From Vermamoeba vermiformis (Eukaryota; Tubulinea; Echinamoebida), in assembly GCA_045837725.1 (NCBI GenBank), contig JBEWZL010000101.1:462163-526162 (forward strand): a DNA stretch of 64,000 nt, read 5' to 3'. Below are positions 1 through 10,094 of the stretch, piece by piece (position 1 is the first letter of the stretch; the number at the start of each line of letters is the position of its first letter). The notes beneath the pieces are model-generated. The model saw only the letters and a list, made by a program, of their open reading frames with translations. It was not told where the DNA came from and searched no databases. The position numbers were made by a program, and so were the translations under genes.

Positions 1-172
1 AGAACAAAGCCAACTTTCAGTTCGTCAAGCTACAGCGGAAGAAATACTCTTGGCGTTGCCTTATTATTCGTTGGAACAATGCATGGAGGCACTAGAAATT
101 CATTACGATAATATGGATCTTGCTATTAATTGGCTCCTTGATCAGCAAGGCGAAGCAGATTACTTTATTTAA
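1..172 (+). CDS. C-terminal end of a UBA-domain protein (5' end outside window)
   Basis: The frame opening at position 2 reads without interruption to TAA at 170-172. The last 45 or so residues form a three-helix UBA-type module, with the pattern LPYYSLEQCMEALEIHYDNM followed by DLAINWLLDQQGEA, which is the usual UBA signature of a helix, a loop, a second helix and an AxxWLL-type third helix. UBA domains bind ubiquitin, so the whole protein is probably in the ubiquitin-proteasome or DNA-repair pathway, but the rest of the protein lies to the left and its class cannot be told. Its stop codon overlaps, tail to tail, the stop of the gene on the other strand. Confidence 0.7.
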   Translation, partial: EQSQLSVRQATAEEILLALPYYSLEQCMEALEIHYDNMDLAINWLLDQQGEADYFI

Positions 173-1431
173 TTAAATGGATAATAAGGAGGAACGAATG
201 AATCTTCATTTTTGCGACTAATTAGCGACAACAAGCCCGGCTTGCTTTTCTCGCTAACCAACGCTATGCTCCCTTCTATTAGGCGAGTCAGCGTAAGTTG
301 TACAATACCAGTGTAAAAAAGTAGTTTTTTTTCTTGTAATGAGCCTTCAACTCTACTAATTTGAACGGAGGCTTGGGGGACGGACCAAACTTGGTAAGGA
401 ACATTAGATCCGATGTGCTTTTTCACCGTCAACTCATTTCCAAGAACGCAGTCAACTTCGTAACGCAGCAATACCCTATATAAATTTATCAGTCATTAAA
501 CGAACAAATGTTGCATCGTACTTTCTCTCGCCAAACTTGAACTCGCTGATAAAGTAGTCGGATGTACTTTCAAAGTTGTTCGTACAGTGATTCTCGAAAG
601 ACGTCCTAGCAAGAATTAATTACACTAGTTTATTGAATATTGCGCTCACTTACGCTACGCCTTTGTTGGGGTTGAAACGAAAGTCGGCACGTCGCATTAA
701 AAGGCAATTTTCGTACTTCTCGAAGTCAATTTGAAGAACTCTATTCACTCCAGTAGCCCATTCAAATAGCTGACGCAAGCCGCTACGGTCCGTTATCAAA
801 TCATAGTTGTTGATCTGGGATCCACGTGTCATTAGAAATTTCGAAGAGTGTTCGCAAAGGTACTTACGTCGAAGTTGTTTATCGATTCATGAAGCGCTAT
901 GAGCATCGCTTCGAAAGGATATTGAAAGAATTTGTGCGAGTAGTCCGGATTCGCAGATCGGGTAAGTTTTGTTGATAGAGAAAACGGCACTTGAGGCTTA
1001 GTGTAAATTCCCTAACGAAAAAATTAGGACTAATAATATTTGAATACATTGTTGATACTCACAGGTTTGGCTGGAACGATCATTGAAGGATCTGCTCCGT
1101 AAAAATTTACTGAATAAGATGACACTTGCACTGGATCATGCGTCGATAATTCAAATTTGATTGTATCGACTGCCAAATCTGTGACTTTAAATTGATTGAG
1201 TATCTCTTTGGGTTGCGATTGCGTCGGAGTTAGTTTAGAAACCGAATCTACTCCAACACTCTCGCGATCGGTAGCTGGCGGTGCCTTATTTGGTGATTTT
1301 TTGCTTCTATTTTTTTTAGCAGCCACTTGTCGTCCATTATTGGAGGTCTTTGTGCTTGTTTTTGAATTCTCTCGTGCGCGAGACTTGTTCTTTCTGATGT
1401 TGCGGGTTGTTGTTTTGTTCGCCTGTTCCAT
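169..1431 (-). CDS. DXO/Rai1-family decapping nuclease-like protein
   Basis: Exons 1431-1063, 1011-868, 814-654, 605-522 and 475-169 keep frame and give 354 aa. The first 75 residues are a basic Lys/Arg/Ser-rich tail, likely nuclear. From about residue 170 the order of elements is that of the DXO/Rai1 family, which removes incomplete or NAD caps from RNA and degrades it: a NNYDLITDRSGLRQLF segment, a SFENH segment at the position of the G-x-x-x-E motif, then FGERKVLLRYEVDC with the E-x-D metal-binding pair. The next motif, normally E-x-K, is only weakly recognisable (GNELTVKK) and the C-terminus is shorter than in animals, so activity is uncertain. Head of the gene faces the pseudogene on the right; its stop overlaps that of the UBA gene. 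Confidence 0.6.
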
Positions 1432-1660
1432 CTCGTTAATTGTTGTTTAAGAAAGCGAAAAGTACTTCTAAATCAGAATCTTTAAAATTGAATTATTTAA
1501 ATTCTTTCAGACACGCCGTGCGCTTACGAGATCGAAATTTCCATCGATATGGTTTTAGCACCAATTTTATCGCCATTTGACTCGATATTATATATATTAG
1601 TACTGCATGATTGCAACAAGTTAATTGCTATTTTACTTTGAAGAATAGTCCGGACTTTTA

Positions 1661-2050
1661 GATCTGGGCAACGTTATTGAATGCAGAAGGTACAATCAAA
1701 AATACCTGGTGTGATCGTTGAAAAATACGAAGATAATATTCAAGCAGAAAGTGCAGGGAATTTGTTACAGACGAACAAATCCGCGTTAATCCGCTCGCAG
1801 CGATATTTTGCAAATTATCGTGAACAAAATTTGTCCTGATTAGTAGAGCTTGCCAGGTAATTTTTAAATTCAATTCATAATGATTTAATTATTTTTTTCA
1901 AATAATTTTGCTTTCTTCGGTTGAACGCTCAAGTCGACTTACAACTAATGGCTCTATACCAGATTATTCTTAGTCTCCAAATTCTTGGCGCTGTTCAAAT
2001 TGCTTCACGTAAAGCTGGATTTACGACGTGCCAAGGTTTACGACTTACAT
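1661..2050 (+). pseudogene. Decayed 5' copy of the F-box/LRR gene at 6709
   Basis: This stretch matches the first exon, first intron and start of the second exon of the gene at 6709-8366 base by base with many small differences. Shared landmarks include GGGCAACRTTATTGAA near the start, GCGATATTTTGCAAATWATC in the F-box region, CTTGCCAGGTAAT at the splice donor and TTCTTAGTCTCCAAAT after the acceptor. The initiator ATG is replaced by ATC, the F-box part carries stops and length changes, and similarity ends near 2050. It is a truncated duplicate, without the LRR exons, lying about 4.6 kb upstream of its parent. It might now serve only as upstream sequence for the small gene at 2100. Confidence 0.75.
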
Positions 2051-2099
2051 CCGAGATCTCAATGACGTAAATTCCTTAGTCCAACAACTACAAAATGTA

Positions 2100-2626
2100 A
2101 TGATAGGTCGTGGTGTTGTCAACATTACGAACGGTCGTTTCGATTTGACCAACCAAAAATTTTATTTGCCCACCAAACGTGCGAGATCATCAACACAACG
2201 GTTTTTTCACTAATTAACGACGCAACAAGAAAGCGATGTTGCGTTTACATTGCCTAAAGTTACTTGCAAAGTCAAGGTCACAAAAATACTCCTCCGTGCC
2301 CAATCCAGCTGGTAGGCAAATCTGCAAAACAGGAGAACCTAACGTTATTAATTAATTACTCTCTATTACTATAGGAAAAATATCGCGTGCACTTCGTACA
2401 AGTAAACGGAGCTCTTTAGTTTTGGGCACTGCAAATTTTGAATCCGTTTCGAAAACTAAATCGTCCGATTGCTTAACACGTAAGAACGATCAAACTGATA
2501 TTTTTCTTCTCAATGAACGATATTTATTTTAAAATTAATAACGGTAATTTAGAAAAACGAGAAGTTTGGAAGATCCGTCGCTACTCTTCGAGCAGCAGTG
2601 ATGAAGAATCGCGTAATAACCATTAA
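2100..2626 (+). CDS. Small basic protein, unrecognised
   Basis: A four-exon model 2100-2178, 2230-2295, 2375-2479 and 2553-2626 keeps frame and gives 107 aa. The N-terminal half (VVNITNGRFDLTNQKFYLP) looks like a short beta-rich fold. The middle is basic and rich in Ser/Lys, and the end is RRYSSSSSDEESRNNH, a typical acidic-serine phosphorylation tail. I do not recognise a family. The second donor (GTGCCC) is weak, and the transposon starts only 14 nt after the stop, so the 3' end of the transcript may run into it. The gene lies between the F-box pseudogene and the transposon, so it could itself be a remnant of a longer gene. Confidence 0.4.
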
Positions 2627-2640
2627 TATGTAACAAAATA

Positions 2641-3215
2641 CTACCAGTGTGCTATATATCGTCAGATGCACAAGAAATTTTTTAATATGACCCTTATAAT
2701 ATTTTAATATCAAATAGTTGTTTTAAATTGGGTTCGGGACAACCTTTTGAAGGTCCCAAAAAGTTAGGTGCGGGAGGAAAAGAGCTGCCCCGACTTTATG
2801 TTCGGGTAAAAACGGCTAGTTTTTTGGGCGGGAGCAATATATCGTCACTCGACCTATTCTCACCCCAAAACATCACCACAGAGGTTCCTGAGGTGTTTTT
2901 TGAGTAAATGAAACATAAATTATAATACGCCGTTGTCGCCTGCATTGGGCACCTCCACCAAAACAAGAACAGAATGAGTGTGAATGATGCGGATGTTGCA
3001 TCTGTCAGTGCCAATGGTCGCAATTTCGTATAATTTATAACAAAATATTATAGTATAATTATAGTATGTGTAAGATAATTGATGCTTTGATTTACACTGA
3101 AATTATTTTGGGTCAGCAATCAAAATTCAAAAAAATGGAAAAAAAAGACTGCTGAAATGTATGGTGGTCTTGAGTGACGATATATCGGCTCCGACGATAT
3201 ACAGCACACTGGTAG
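2641..3215. mobile_element. 575-bp MITE-like DNA transposon, TA target duplication
   Basis: The element begins CTACCAGTGTGCTATATATC and ends with the reverse complement of CTACCAGTGTGCTGTATATC. The terminal inverted repeats are 23 bp with one mismatch. It is flanked by TA at 2639-2640 and 3216-3217, which is the target duplication of Tc1/mariner-type elements. The words ATATATCGTCACTC near 2838 and near the right end form an internal subterminal repeat. A hairpin with GGGAC and GTCCC arms lies at about 2735-2758. There is no transposase frame, so it is non-autonomous. The interior is more GC-rich than the flanks. Confidence 0.85.
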
Positions 3216-3239
3216 TAATGTGTATTAATAATTGCAGCA

Positions 3240-6122
3240 ATCACTTGGTCTGCGGCACAGGTCGAATCTTGGCTGAGGCACACTTTCCGCGACCACGCCG
3301 GTCTTGACCTCTTCGCTTCGCTCGGTTATTCAGGCAGTCAATTATGTGCTATTTCAAGGAGCAATGATAACGCAGGGCTGCCTACAATAGCCGATCTAAT
3401 TGATGTGCACCAAATACCCGATCCATTGGTTAGAGCTGTGTGTGGTGCTTTTTGGTCACTTCAAGCCAACCACGAAAAGATCCAGCCTTTTTATGAGGTC
3501 ACTGAAGAGGCTATCAAAGAGAACGTCAGAACGATCTTCAAAGAAGTTAAGGAAACAATGGACAAATCTAACAGTCTGACATTTCAGCAAACACTTCAGC
3601 CCTTGCTTCAGAATCCTTTACCTCTCAAGACTGGTGACAACTTTGTTGATTCATATTTTTCAAACGACCTTCTTGGAACTAAAAACTTCCAGTCATTTGT
3701 TGGTCATGTTGAGAATTCAACAGCAAGCTCAATTACACAAGAGAAGTTTCTTGTTAATTTAGTTCAAGGTACGTCTGCAAAGATCAATCGAACACAATTA
3801 TGCTAATTCTTCAAAGTTTCTGGTAGTGGCAAAACTCACTATGCAATGCAGTATGCTCAAGAATATGGAGGTTTGGTTATCAGATTTGTTCGAGGTGCCC
3901 ATGATAGGTTTTTGACTACAGCAAAGACTGTCTTGGAGCATGCATATGAGACAGATCTACTTATCTATAACACTGTGTCTACTTATGAAAAGGAGTTAGA
4001 ATGGCTAGACTATGGAAAACAGGTCTTAGAACTGATACCACTGACGTTCATTGAATATGCAAAGTATTTTTATGAGCAAGGTAAGTTAAACACTCTTGAG
4101 GATGATTTCTAACTGATTACAGCCACTGACTTGCCAACGAATTCACAAAAACACACAGCATTTCAACGAGCAACAATGAAAGGTTCTGATTTAATATTGA
4201 ACCTCTTCAAACAAAACCTCACAAAGAGATTCCCTCTCAAAAAACCTGGAGTCCATGCTCAGTATGCAAACTACAAAAAAGAAATATTGGAAACAGCTAA
4301 AAGCTTGGGCATTAAAGCATTCTTCTATGATGAAATACATCAACTGCAGGAACTACTTAAAGGCCTTTGGATTCACTATGCAAAATCTAACACCAGTGAT
4401 GTGATTAAAGTCTGTGTAAGTACTTGTTTGAATGTAACATCCAAGTGTTTAATTGTATTACAGTTAGACAGATTGAAAAAAGAGCGTGTTGATCATGTTA
4501 CTGACAAGGATGATCACTATCTCAAGCCAACTTCATTACTTTACTTACAGGTCTTAGTAATGGAGGATTTGTGTAAAGATGAAGGCATTGCAGTAAGTTA
4601 TTTTTGATAACTATCAGCAAAACACTAATGGTTGGGCAGCAAATTGGTATAACAACAAAATACTCTGCAACAACCTTGTCTAGCAAAGACACTTCTGGCC
4701 CAAGATACTCAAGAGACAGACTACAAGTTGAGGACTTTGTTTTGCAGCAACCTGCTAGTGCAGCTAAAGCTAGATTTTTGAAATTAACAACTAAAGCCTT
4801 TGGAAAGCAACTACAGTTAGCATTTAGAGCATATGATAAGGAACTTGGAGATCTTTCCTCTAGAGCTTTGTATCTATTTCCTCACATTACAGTAAGTCAG
4901 CTTACAATCAAGCAACCAACTTACAAACTTAGAATTTAATGGATGCTGAACGTACATATGAGAAGCTGGCAAAAAAATTTATCAAAGAAGCAAAAGAGTA
5001 TGCAACTAGGCAATCCTCCTCCTATCTTGAAAGCGCTTTGTCACATCGCAATTACCGACTGGTATGTTACAAACATCTCACTTTCTTGCTAATTAGCCCT
5101 GTAGACCATTAAACCTACTCTGCTCTACATTGCACTTGGTGGAAAGAGAATGGAATTGGATGCAACTGTTATGGAACATTTGGTAGATGCAGGCATTGCA
5201 AAGCTACAGACCCCTGTTGACAAACCCATCCTTTCAAAAGTTGAAAGAATAATGGATCCATTTATGATAGAAGCTATTCAGGCAGTACCAATAAGTAATC
5301 TAATTAAGGTAAAAAATTGCCCACTTAAGTTGCAATTACTAAATTCAATAGGATTTTGCAGAGCAGCTCAGCATAACTCAGCTTACAAAAAATCAAGGAC
5401 AAATTGGTGAGTTTGCATCTGCCCTAATGCTGAAAAACTTTGCACTTGCAAATCAGCCCCTTGCTGAGTTGAATGACAAAATCAATTTAAGTGGAACAAT
5501 TGCTTCATGGGTGGTACTTAATAGTTGGCTCATTGTCAAACAAAGAGAAGAGCTGGACATGACAGCAGACTATGAATTCTTCACCAAACGTCACCCAGAT
5601 ATCTACTTTGTTCCCAAAACTCAATTTGGCCCTGATGGCATTGCAGAGCTAAAAGTAGATGGAGCAAAGGTTGGCTACTTATTGGTGCATTGCAAAAATT
5701 GGGAGAGCTGTCTGAATATTGAGGGGGTTGAAGCAGCTTTGAAACCAATTAATCCAAACAACTTTTACTCAGATCTTAATGGCAGATCAAAAGCTAAAAA
5801 GGAATGGAAAGAAATTTTGTCTAAAATTGCAAAGTGCCAAAAATGGATTCGAGTAAGTTTTCGAGCAATGTTAGAAATGTAAGCTAATTTCTTGATGCAG
5901 TTAATTTTTGCCGGTGGATTCACAGACCAAGCTGTGAAGGCTGTTGCCGACTACAACAAGACTAAAACTGGAATGAGGTACCCAATCATACTTACAACCC
6001 CACTGAATCTACCCGAAAAAATCTATCTCACTAAAGACGTGCAACCAATAACAATAGAGAAGCAGGAGGAAAAGCAATTTGATGATAGAGAACTGAAGAG
6101 AAAGTTTGGACTTCAGTTTTAA
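3240..6122 (+). CDS. Crinkler-like P-loop NTPase with PD-(D/E)XK-type nuclease domain, 5' end not found
   Basis: Exons 3240-3768, 3817-4080, 4123-4415, 4464-4592, 4640-4891, 4933-5061, 5105-5308, 5352-5852 and 5901-6122 keep frame for about 840 residues. The first 55 residues resemble a SAM domain (ITWSAAQVESWLRHTF). A P-loop VSGSGKTHYAMQYA follows at residues 177-190. The C-terminal third has GPD at 693-695 and LLVHCKNW around 713, the spacing of a PD-(D/E)XK nuclease. P-loop plus nuclease is the architecture of CR-type Crinkler effectors and their free-living relatives. No in-frame ATG precedes the SAM-like part; the frame opens after an acceptor-like TTGCAG only 22 bp from the transposon. 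All eight introns are 41-48 nt, more uniform than in neighbouring genes. Confidence 0.6.
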
Positions 6123-6234
6123 CGACTTACTCAATTCTATTACGACTGCGCTTGTTTTCGGTGGACGGCAAACTTAACTTGATAATTCTGCAGCATGACT
6201 AAAATATATTAATATTATTAATAAACGAAGTATA

Positions 6235-6603
6235 TTAATTGTGAGTACGATTATTTTCGGCGACACGATGAACTGTAAAACAGATTTGAAATATTAAAAT
6301 TTTTTATCTTAATTCTAATCGCTTTTTAAATGAATCAAATGTGGATCGTGCATTGATATGGTACTTGATAATTATTAAAATTGTTTTCATACCTTTCAGG
6401 CTCCGTCTTTCGCACCACATCCCGAACATATAACGGGTAAGTCGTTTAGCGAGCGCATTAGCAATAAGTGGAGGGCTGCAACGATGAATATAATGACATA
6501 CGTAACACAAATTTCTACGAGGTGTTTGCTCATTAGTAGTTGCAGAATAAAATAAAAGTCGTTTTTCAAATAACGTAACCCTACGAAATTTCATAAGGAC
6601 CAT
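6235..6603 (-). CDS. Small hypothetical protein
   Basis: ATG at 6603 opens a frame that either runs to a stop at 6304 (99 aa) or, with donor CTGAAAG/GTATG at 6392 and acceptor TTTTACAG before 6272, gives exons 6603-6393 and 6272-6235 and 82 aa. The product is basic with four cysteines spread over residues 32-63 (NLCYVCHYIHRC and a later Cys), which may bind zinc or sit in a ribosomal or mitochondrial protein, but I recognise no family. It is divergent from the F-box/LRR gene with 105 nt between the two start codons. Confidence 0.35.
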
Positions 6604-6708
6604 GTGGAGCCGGCTGAATTTGGTTTTTTATTGCCATTTGATTTAGATTCGAAAACACGGTATTGATAATCGCCAGTTATTGTTATTTTGCTTTTACACA
6701 ACGGCTAG

Positions 6709-8366
6709 ATGGGCAACATTATTGAAGCAGCTTCAAACGTCTTCAAAAAGGAAGAAGAAATAGCGAACAATACTACTGAAAAATACGAAGGCAATAGCGA
6801 CGTAGAAGATGCAGAGGAATTTGTGTTTACAGACGAGCTAATCCAAAGTAATCCGCTCTTGGGTCTTCCAAGCGATATTTTGCAAATAATCGTGAACGAA
6901 ATTGACCCTGATTTATCTGAACTTGCCAGGTAATATTTAAAATATTCAAATCATAATTAATTTTTATTTATTTGGTTATTTTCAAATAATATTTGCTTTC
7001 TTCGGTTGACATGCTCTATAAATCAATCCTTACTAAAACTAATGGCTTTATATCAGATTGTTCTTAGTCTCCAAATCATTCTTGGCGCTGTTCAAATTGG
7101 TTCACGTAAAGCTGGATTTACGACGGGCCAAGTTTTACGACTCAGATTTGCAAAATCTCTTCGACTACCTGTCATTCGTGAGCTCATTAAGGTTCTCATA
7201 CAAGGGCCGCATGGGCCACACCGCAACAATTACCCACGTCTCGTTAGAAAAAATGTTCAAGAAGTGGATTAACTTGGAACGAGTTGAATTGCGTGGTATT
7301 GCAGGATTTACGCCTGCCGTCGTCAAAAATATGAAATATTTGACTAATTTAGTCTCGCTTGACGTAAAGTAAGTTATTTTCTTGAACCTTAATAATTTAA
7401 ATCCGGTTTTGCTTTGTACCGGATCTTTGGAAACAACTAATAACTTTAGCATAATTGCTACTTAAAATTTTTTTTATATATCGACGGATTTACTTACGTT
7501 TGATTCGCAGAGGAGCGCACCTGAAAGATCTGCCGATCCTAGATTCGCTCAGCGCATGCACGGAACTTCGTGCGCTTAATTTGAAGAAAACTGGCTTTAT
7601 TTTGACCGATCAAATACGAAGCTTGGTTAATTTACGCACGTTGAAGTTGCCAATTTTAATGGACCCGAAAAGACCTCTCGAAGCGTTCAGTGCCTTGCTG
7701 GATCTGACCAACCTGCAAATATTACACATTGACGGTCAAACGTCGTACGATAATTACGTCACACCAATCGAATTCGGAGACACGGAGAACGGATCCGGTA
7801 AAACCACAATCTTTACAAGCCCACTCCATTTAATATCACGCATGGTCCAACTGACCGAACTGTCCTTGCCCGCACTAGCACCGAATGAATTGATCAAAAA
7901 TTTGACGACATTGACCAACTTGCGAGTACTGAAGATCCGTGGAAAGGAGCCAGATCTCGAACCTTTGTTCAGCCATGTGAGCCAACTACGAGCACTTACT
8001 ATACAAGACTCGAAAATAGGCAACGAGCACTTAGTCCACGTATCAAAGTTGCGCTACTTGCGATCACTGGATCTGACTCGCTGCAGTGACGTTACGTCAG
8101 TCGAACACGTAGATCTGCCTCGTGGCCTAACTTACTTATCAATGGTGCAAACGAAGATCAACGACAGCACTCTCGAGTACATCTCTAAACAGTTGCCTGA
8201 TCTCGTCAATCTCAACTTTCATTCGTGCGACAGCATCACGGATGCAGGTGTGCGCGAGCTCGTGCATCTCACCAACTTGACGAGACTGTGCGTGCGCGCA
8301 TATAACGCCAAACTGTCGCCGTACACTGCGTATCAATTCTTTCCGTGGAAGATCCAAATGTACTAG
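6709..8366 (+). CDS. F-box/leucine-rich-repeat protein
   Basis: Exons 6709-6929, 7057-7368 and 7511-8366 keep frame and give 462 aa. An acidic N-terminal tail is followed by an F-box at about residues 50-95 (LLGLPSDILQIIVNEI and LARLFLVSKSFLALF). Leucine-rich repeats run from residue 125 to the end, with repeats such as LTYLSMVQTKINDSTLEYI and LVNLNFHSCDSITDAGVREL of the cysteine-containing/AMN1 type. Such proteins are substrate receptors of SCF ubiquitin ligases. A decayed copy of its 5' part lies at 1661-2050. The TAG at 8364-8366 may not be the original end, because the frame goes on in LRR-like sequence beyond it (see next entry). Confidence 0.85.
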
Positions 8367-8760
8367 ACAAGACTGCCAAGATCAGATCCGGGTGAATCAC
8401 ACAGTCTACGGAAAATCAGCCCAAGATCTGTAAGTTGTATATATTGTATTATGATAACTTCTCGGCACCAATTATTACCAAAATCAGTACGATCATTTTT
8501 TTTTGAAACAATGAAAGATCCTGTCTTTAGATCTGTTTTGTTATGATGCTCGTATCTTCAGATCGAGTTGAACGACACCAATTTACAGCTTTTACGCGTT
8601 CATGAACAAAATGTTGATTTTGAAGCTTTACCACTGCTGTCAGTGCTGTCTCTGACACACGTCACAATCGAAACACCCAAACTTTTCTTCTTGTTTTTCT
8701 ATTATTATTGCTCATTACTAGCATCACTACCACATCAAGTACTATTTACTTATTCTTAAC
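8367..8760 (+). other. LRR-like continuation of the preceding gene after its stop
   Basis: Directly after the TAG the same frame stays open to a good donor (AAGATCT/GTAAGT near 8430). An acceptor at about 8562 (TATCTTCAG) resumes in phase with IELNDTNLQLLRVHEQ and PLLSVLSLTHVTIETPKL, which look like one to two more leucine-rich repeats, until a stop near 8759. Either the TAG is a recent nonsense change in the host gene, or a splice variant avoids it, or this is leftover coding sequence in the 3' UTR. The final 25 residues are hydrophobic and Phe/Tyr/Leu-rich and may be chance. Confidence 0.4.
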
Positions 8761-8793
8761 GACTCTAATCTAACGTTCTTTTTGCCTTACAGG
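8731..8793 (+). promoter_or_regulatory. Probable leader exon and leader intron of cupredoxin 1
   Basis: CCACATCAA precedes a GTACTA donor at 8739, and TTGCCTTACAG ends one base before the ATG. This matches the arrangement of the four other genes of the array, where the intron ends at or almost at the start codon. Confidence 0.45.
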
Positions 8794-9550
8794 ATGCGAG
8801 CTTTGATTTGCTTGATTGTTGCAGCGACTTTGATCTTCAACGTCTTGGCACAAATGCCTTGCAACGTGAACGGATGTACCTACGAAGCGGCTACAGTAGG
8901 CTCTGCTAGTCCTACGATCACTTTTGATTCAACGGACTACGCTTACAGTCCAAAGTGCCTCCGAGTTGCATCTGGAACTACTGTCACTTTTTCGGGATCG
9001 TTTAACGGGCATCCTCTCTATAGCGGCGCCTACAGTAAGAGCATACTTATAATATTAAAATATTAATTTGGAAATTAATAACTAAAATAATTTTGGATGC
9101 AGATGAGACAACTAGCACTGTCGAGGCGTTTGACGGAACAATTAGGACTACGAACTCTGGAGACAAAGCGTCGTTCGAAATGACGGTTAGTGGAGCTAAT
9201 CCATATTACTGCAATTATCACAAAGGTTCTGGCATGGTTGGCGTGATCTACGTCGGAGATTCGTGCGCATCTGCAAGTCCAAGCGCACCTAGTGCTGCTC
9301 CTGCGACAGTAGAAAATCCTACCGCGCCTATGAGCAACCCTTCAGCACCTGTTTCCAATCCTGTTGCTGCTCCTGCTACACCGAATCCAGCACCTAAAAC
9401 TCCTGTTACGTCTTCGGGTACGCAGAAAAGATACAAGCTTAAATTTTAATCATATATTTAGCTGAATATACATATAATACTAATACTTCATGAATATAGG
9501 TAGCCATACAAATTGGTGCCCTTTCGTTGTTGACAGTTTTGGCGCTTTAA
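8794..9550 (+). CDS. Secreted cupredoxin with Pro/Ala/Ser-rich stalk and GPI-type tail (array member 1)
   Basis: Exons 8794-9034, 9103-9417 and 9504-9550 give 200 aa. A signal peptide (MRALICLIVAATLIFNVLAQ) leads into a plastocyanin-like domain. The type 1 copper ligands are all present: His in NGHPLYSG, then Cys, His and Met in YYCNYHKGSGMVG. Cysteines after the signal peptide (MPCNVNGCTY and later SPKCLRV) probably form disulfides. A stalk rich in Pro, Ala and Ser follows, then a separate small exon for a hydrophobic tail IQIGALSLLTVLAL, as expected of a GPI-anchor signal. The domain plan resembles plant phytocyanins. Proposed place is the cell surface, in electron transfer or copper binding. 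Confidence 0.8.
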
Positions 9551-10020
9551 GGTTGGTTTAGACTGGATCCGGCTCTAATAAACGGTAATTCGCAAATAGT
9601 ATGCTTAAAGATCTTAATTAGGAAAGTATAATATAATATCTTTTTTTGCTGCTGTCCGATTCTTTTGCTTCGATTTGACAGCACGTCAAAAGCCTACAAA
9701 AAAGAAACAGTGGCGTTTTTATTCTGTTAATTGGTTCTAAGTCATCAAAAGACCACTATAGTACCTTAAGGTAAGATATGGTTATTATAATACTACGAGA
9801 TGACCAAAAATTAATGACTTTATTTCAATTGATTTTTTTTTGTCTAAAACTCTTTTTCTAACTCTTTTATTATTAGATTACGTCGATGATTATAATGATT
9901 AAGGAGTCTTTAACGAAGTGAGCTCGATCTGACCAGCAAAATATCGGACCTGCCAAAGTGTCAACAAGAGTATCAAAATTATCTGGCGCGGTTGCAGTGA
10001 TTTCCATTTTCTGCCAACAA
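9551..10020. other. Spacer between cupredoxins 1 and 2
   Basis: AT-rich non-coding sequence. Near its left end lies AACGGTAATTCG at 9581, a word that recurs 10 to 45 nt after the stop of cupredoxins 2, 3 and 4. I see no convincing reading frame. Confidence 0.6.
9583..9590 (+). promoter_or_regulatory. Shared 3' UTR word CGGTAATT
   Basis: This copy lies 33 nt after the stop of cupredoxin 1. The same word occurs at 10845-10852, 11851-11858 and 13380-13387, each 9 to 40 nt after the stop of cupredoxins 2, 3 and 4. It could be a 3'-end processing signal or the donor of a 3' UTR intron (CG/GTAATT). Confidence 0.5.
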
Positions 10021-10094
10021 AACACCACGCAAGATAAGGTAAGTAAGGATATCAATACAGCCCTTGACTAATATCTATTTAAATTGAATCGCAG
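10021..10094 (+). promoter_or_regulatory. Leader exon and leader intron of cupredoxin 2
   Basis: AACACCACGCAAGATAAG at 10021-10038 is followed by GTAAGT, and the intron ends with CGCAG directly before the ATG at 10095. The ACACCACG word is shared with cupredoxin 3 and, in changed form, with members 4 and 5. Confidence 0.6.

Noticed and set aside
6390-6520. Zinc-knuckle-like CSGCGAKDGA in another frame, reminiscent of NOA1/YqeH GTPases
   Set aside because: There is no room for a GTPase domain and no continuing frame.
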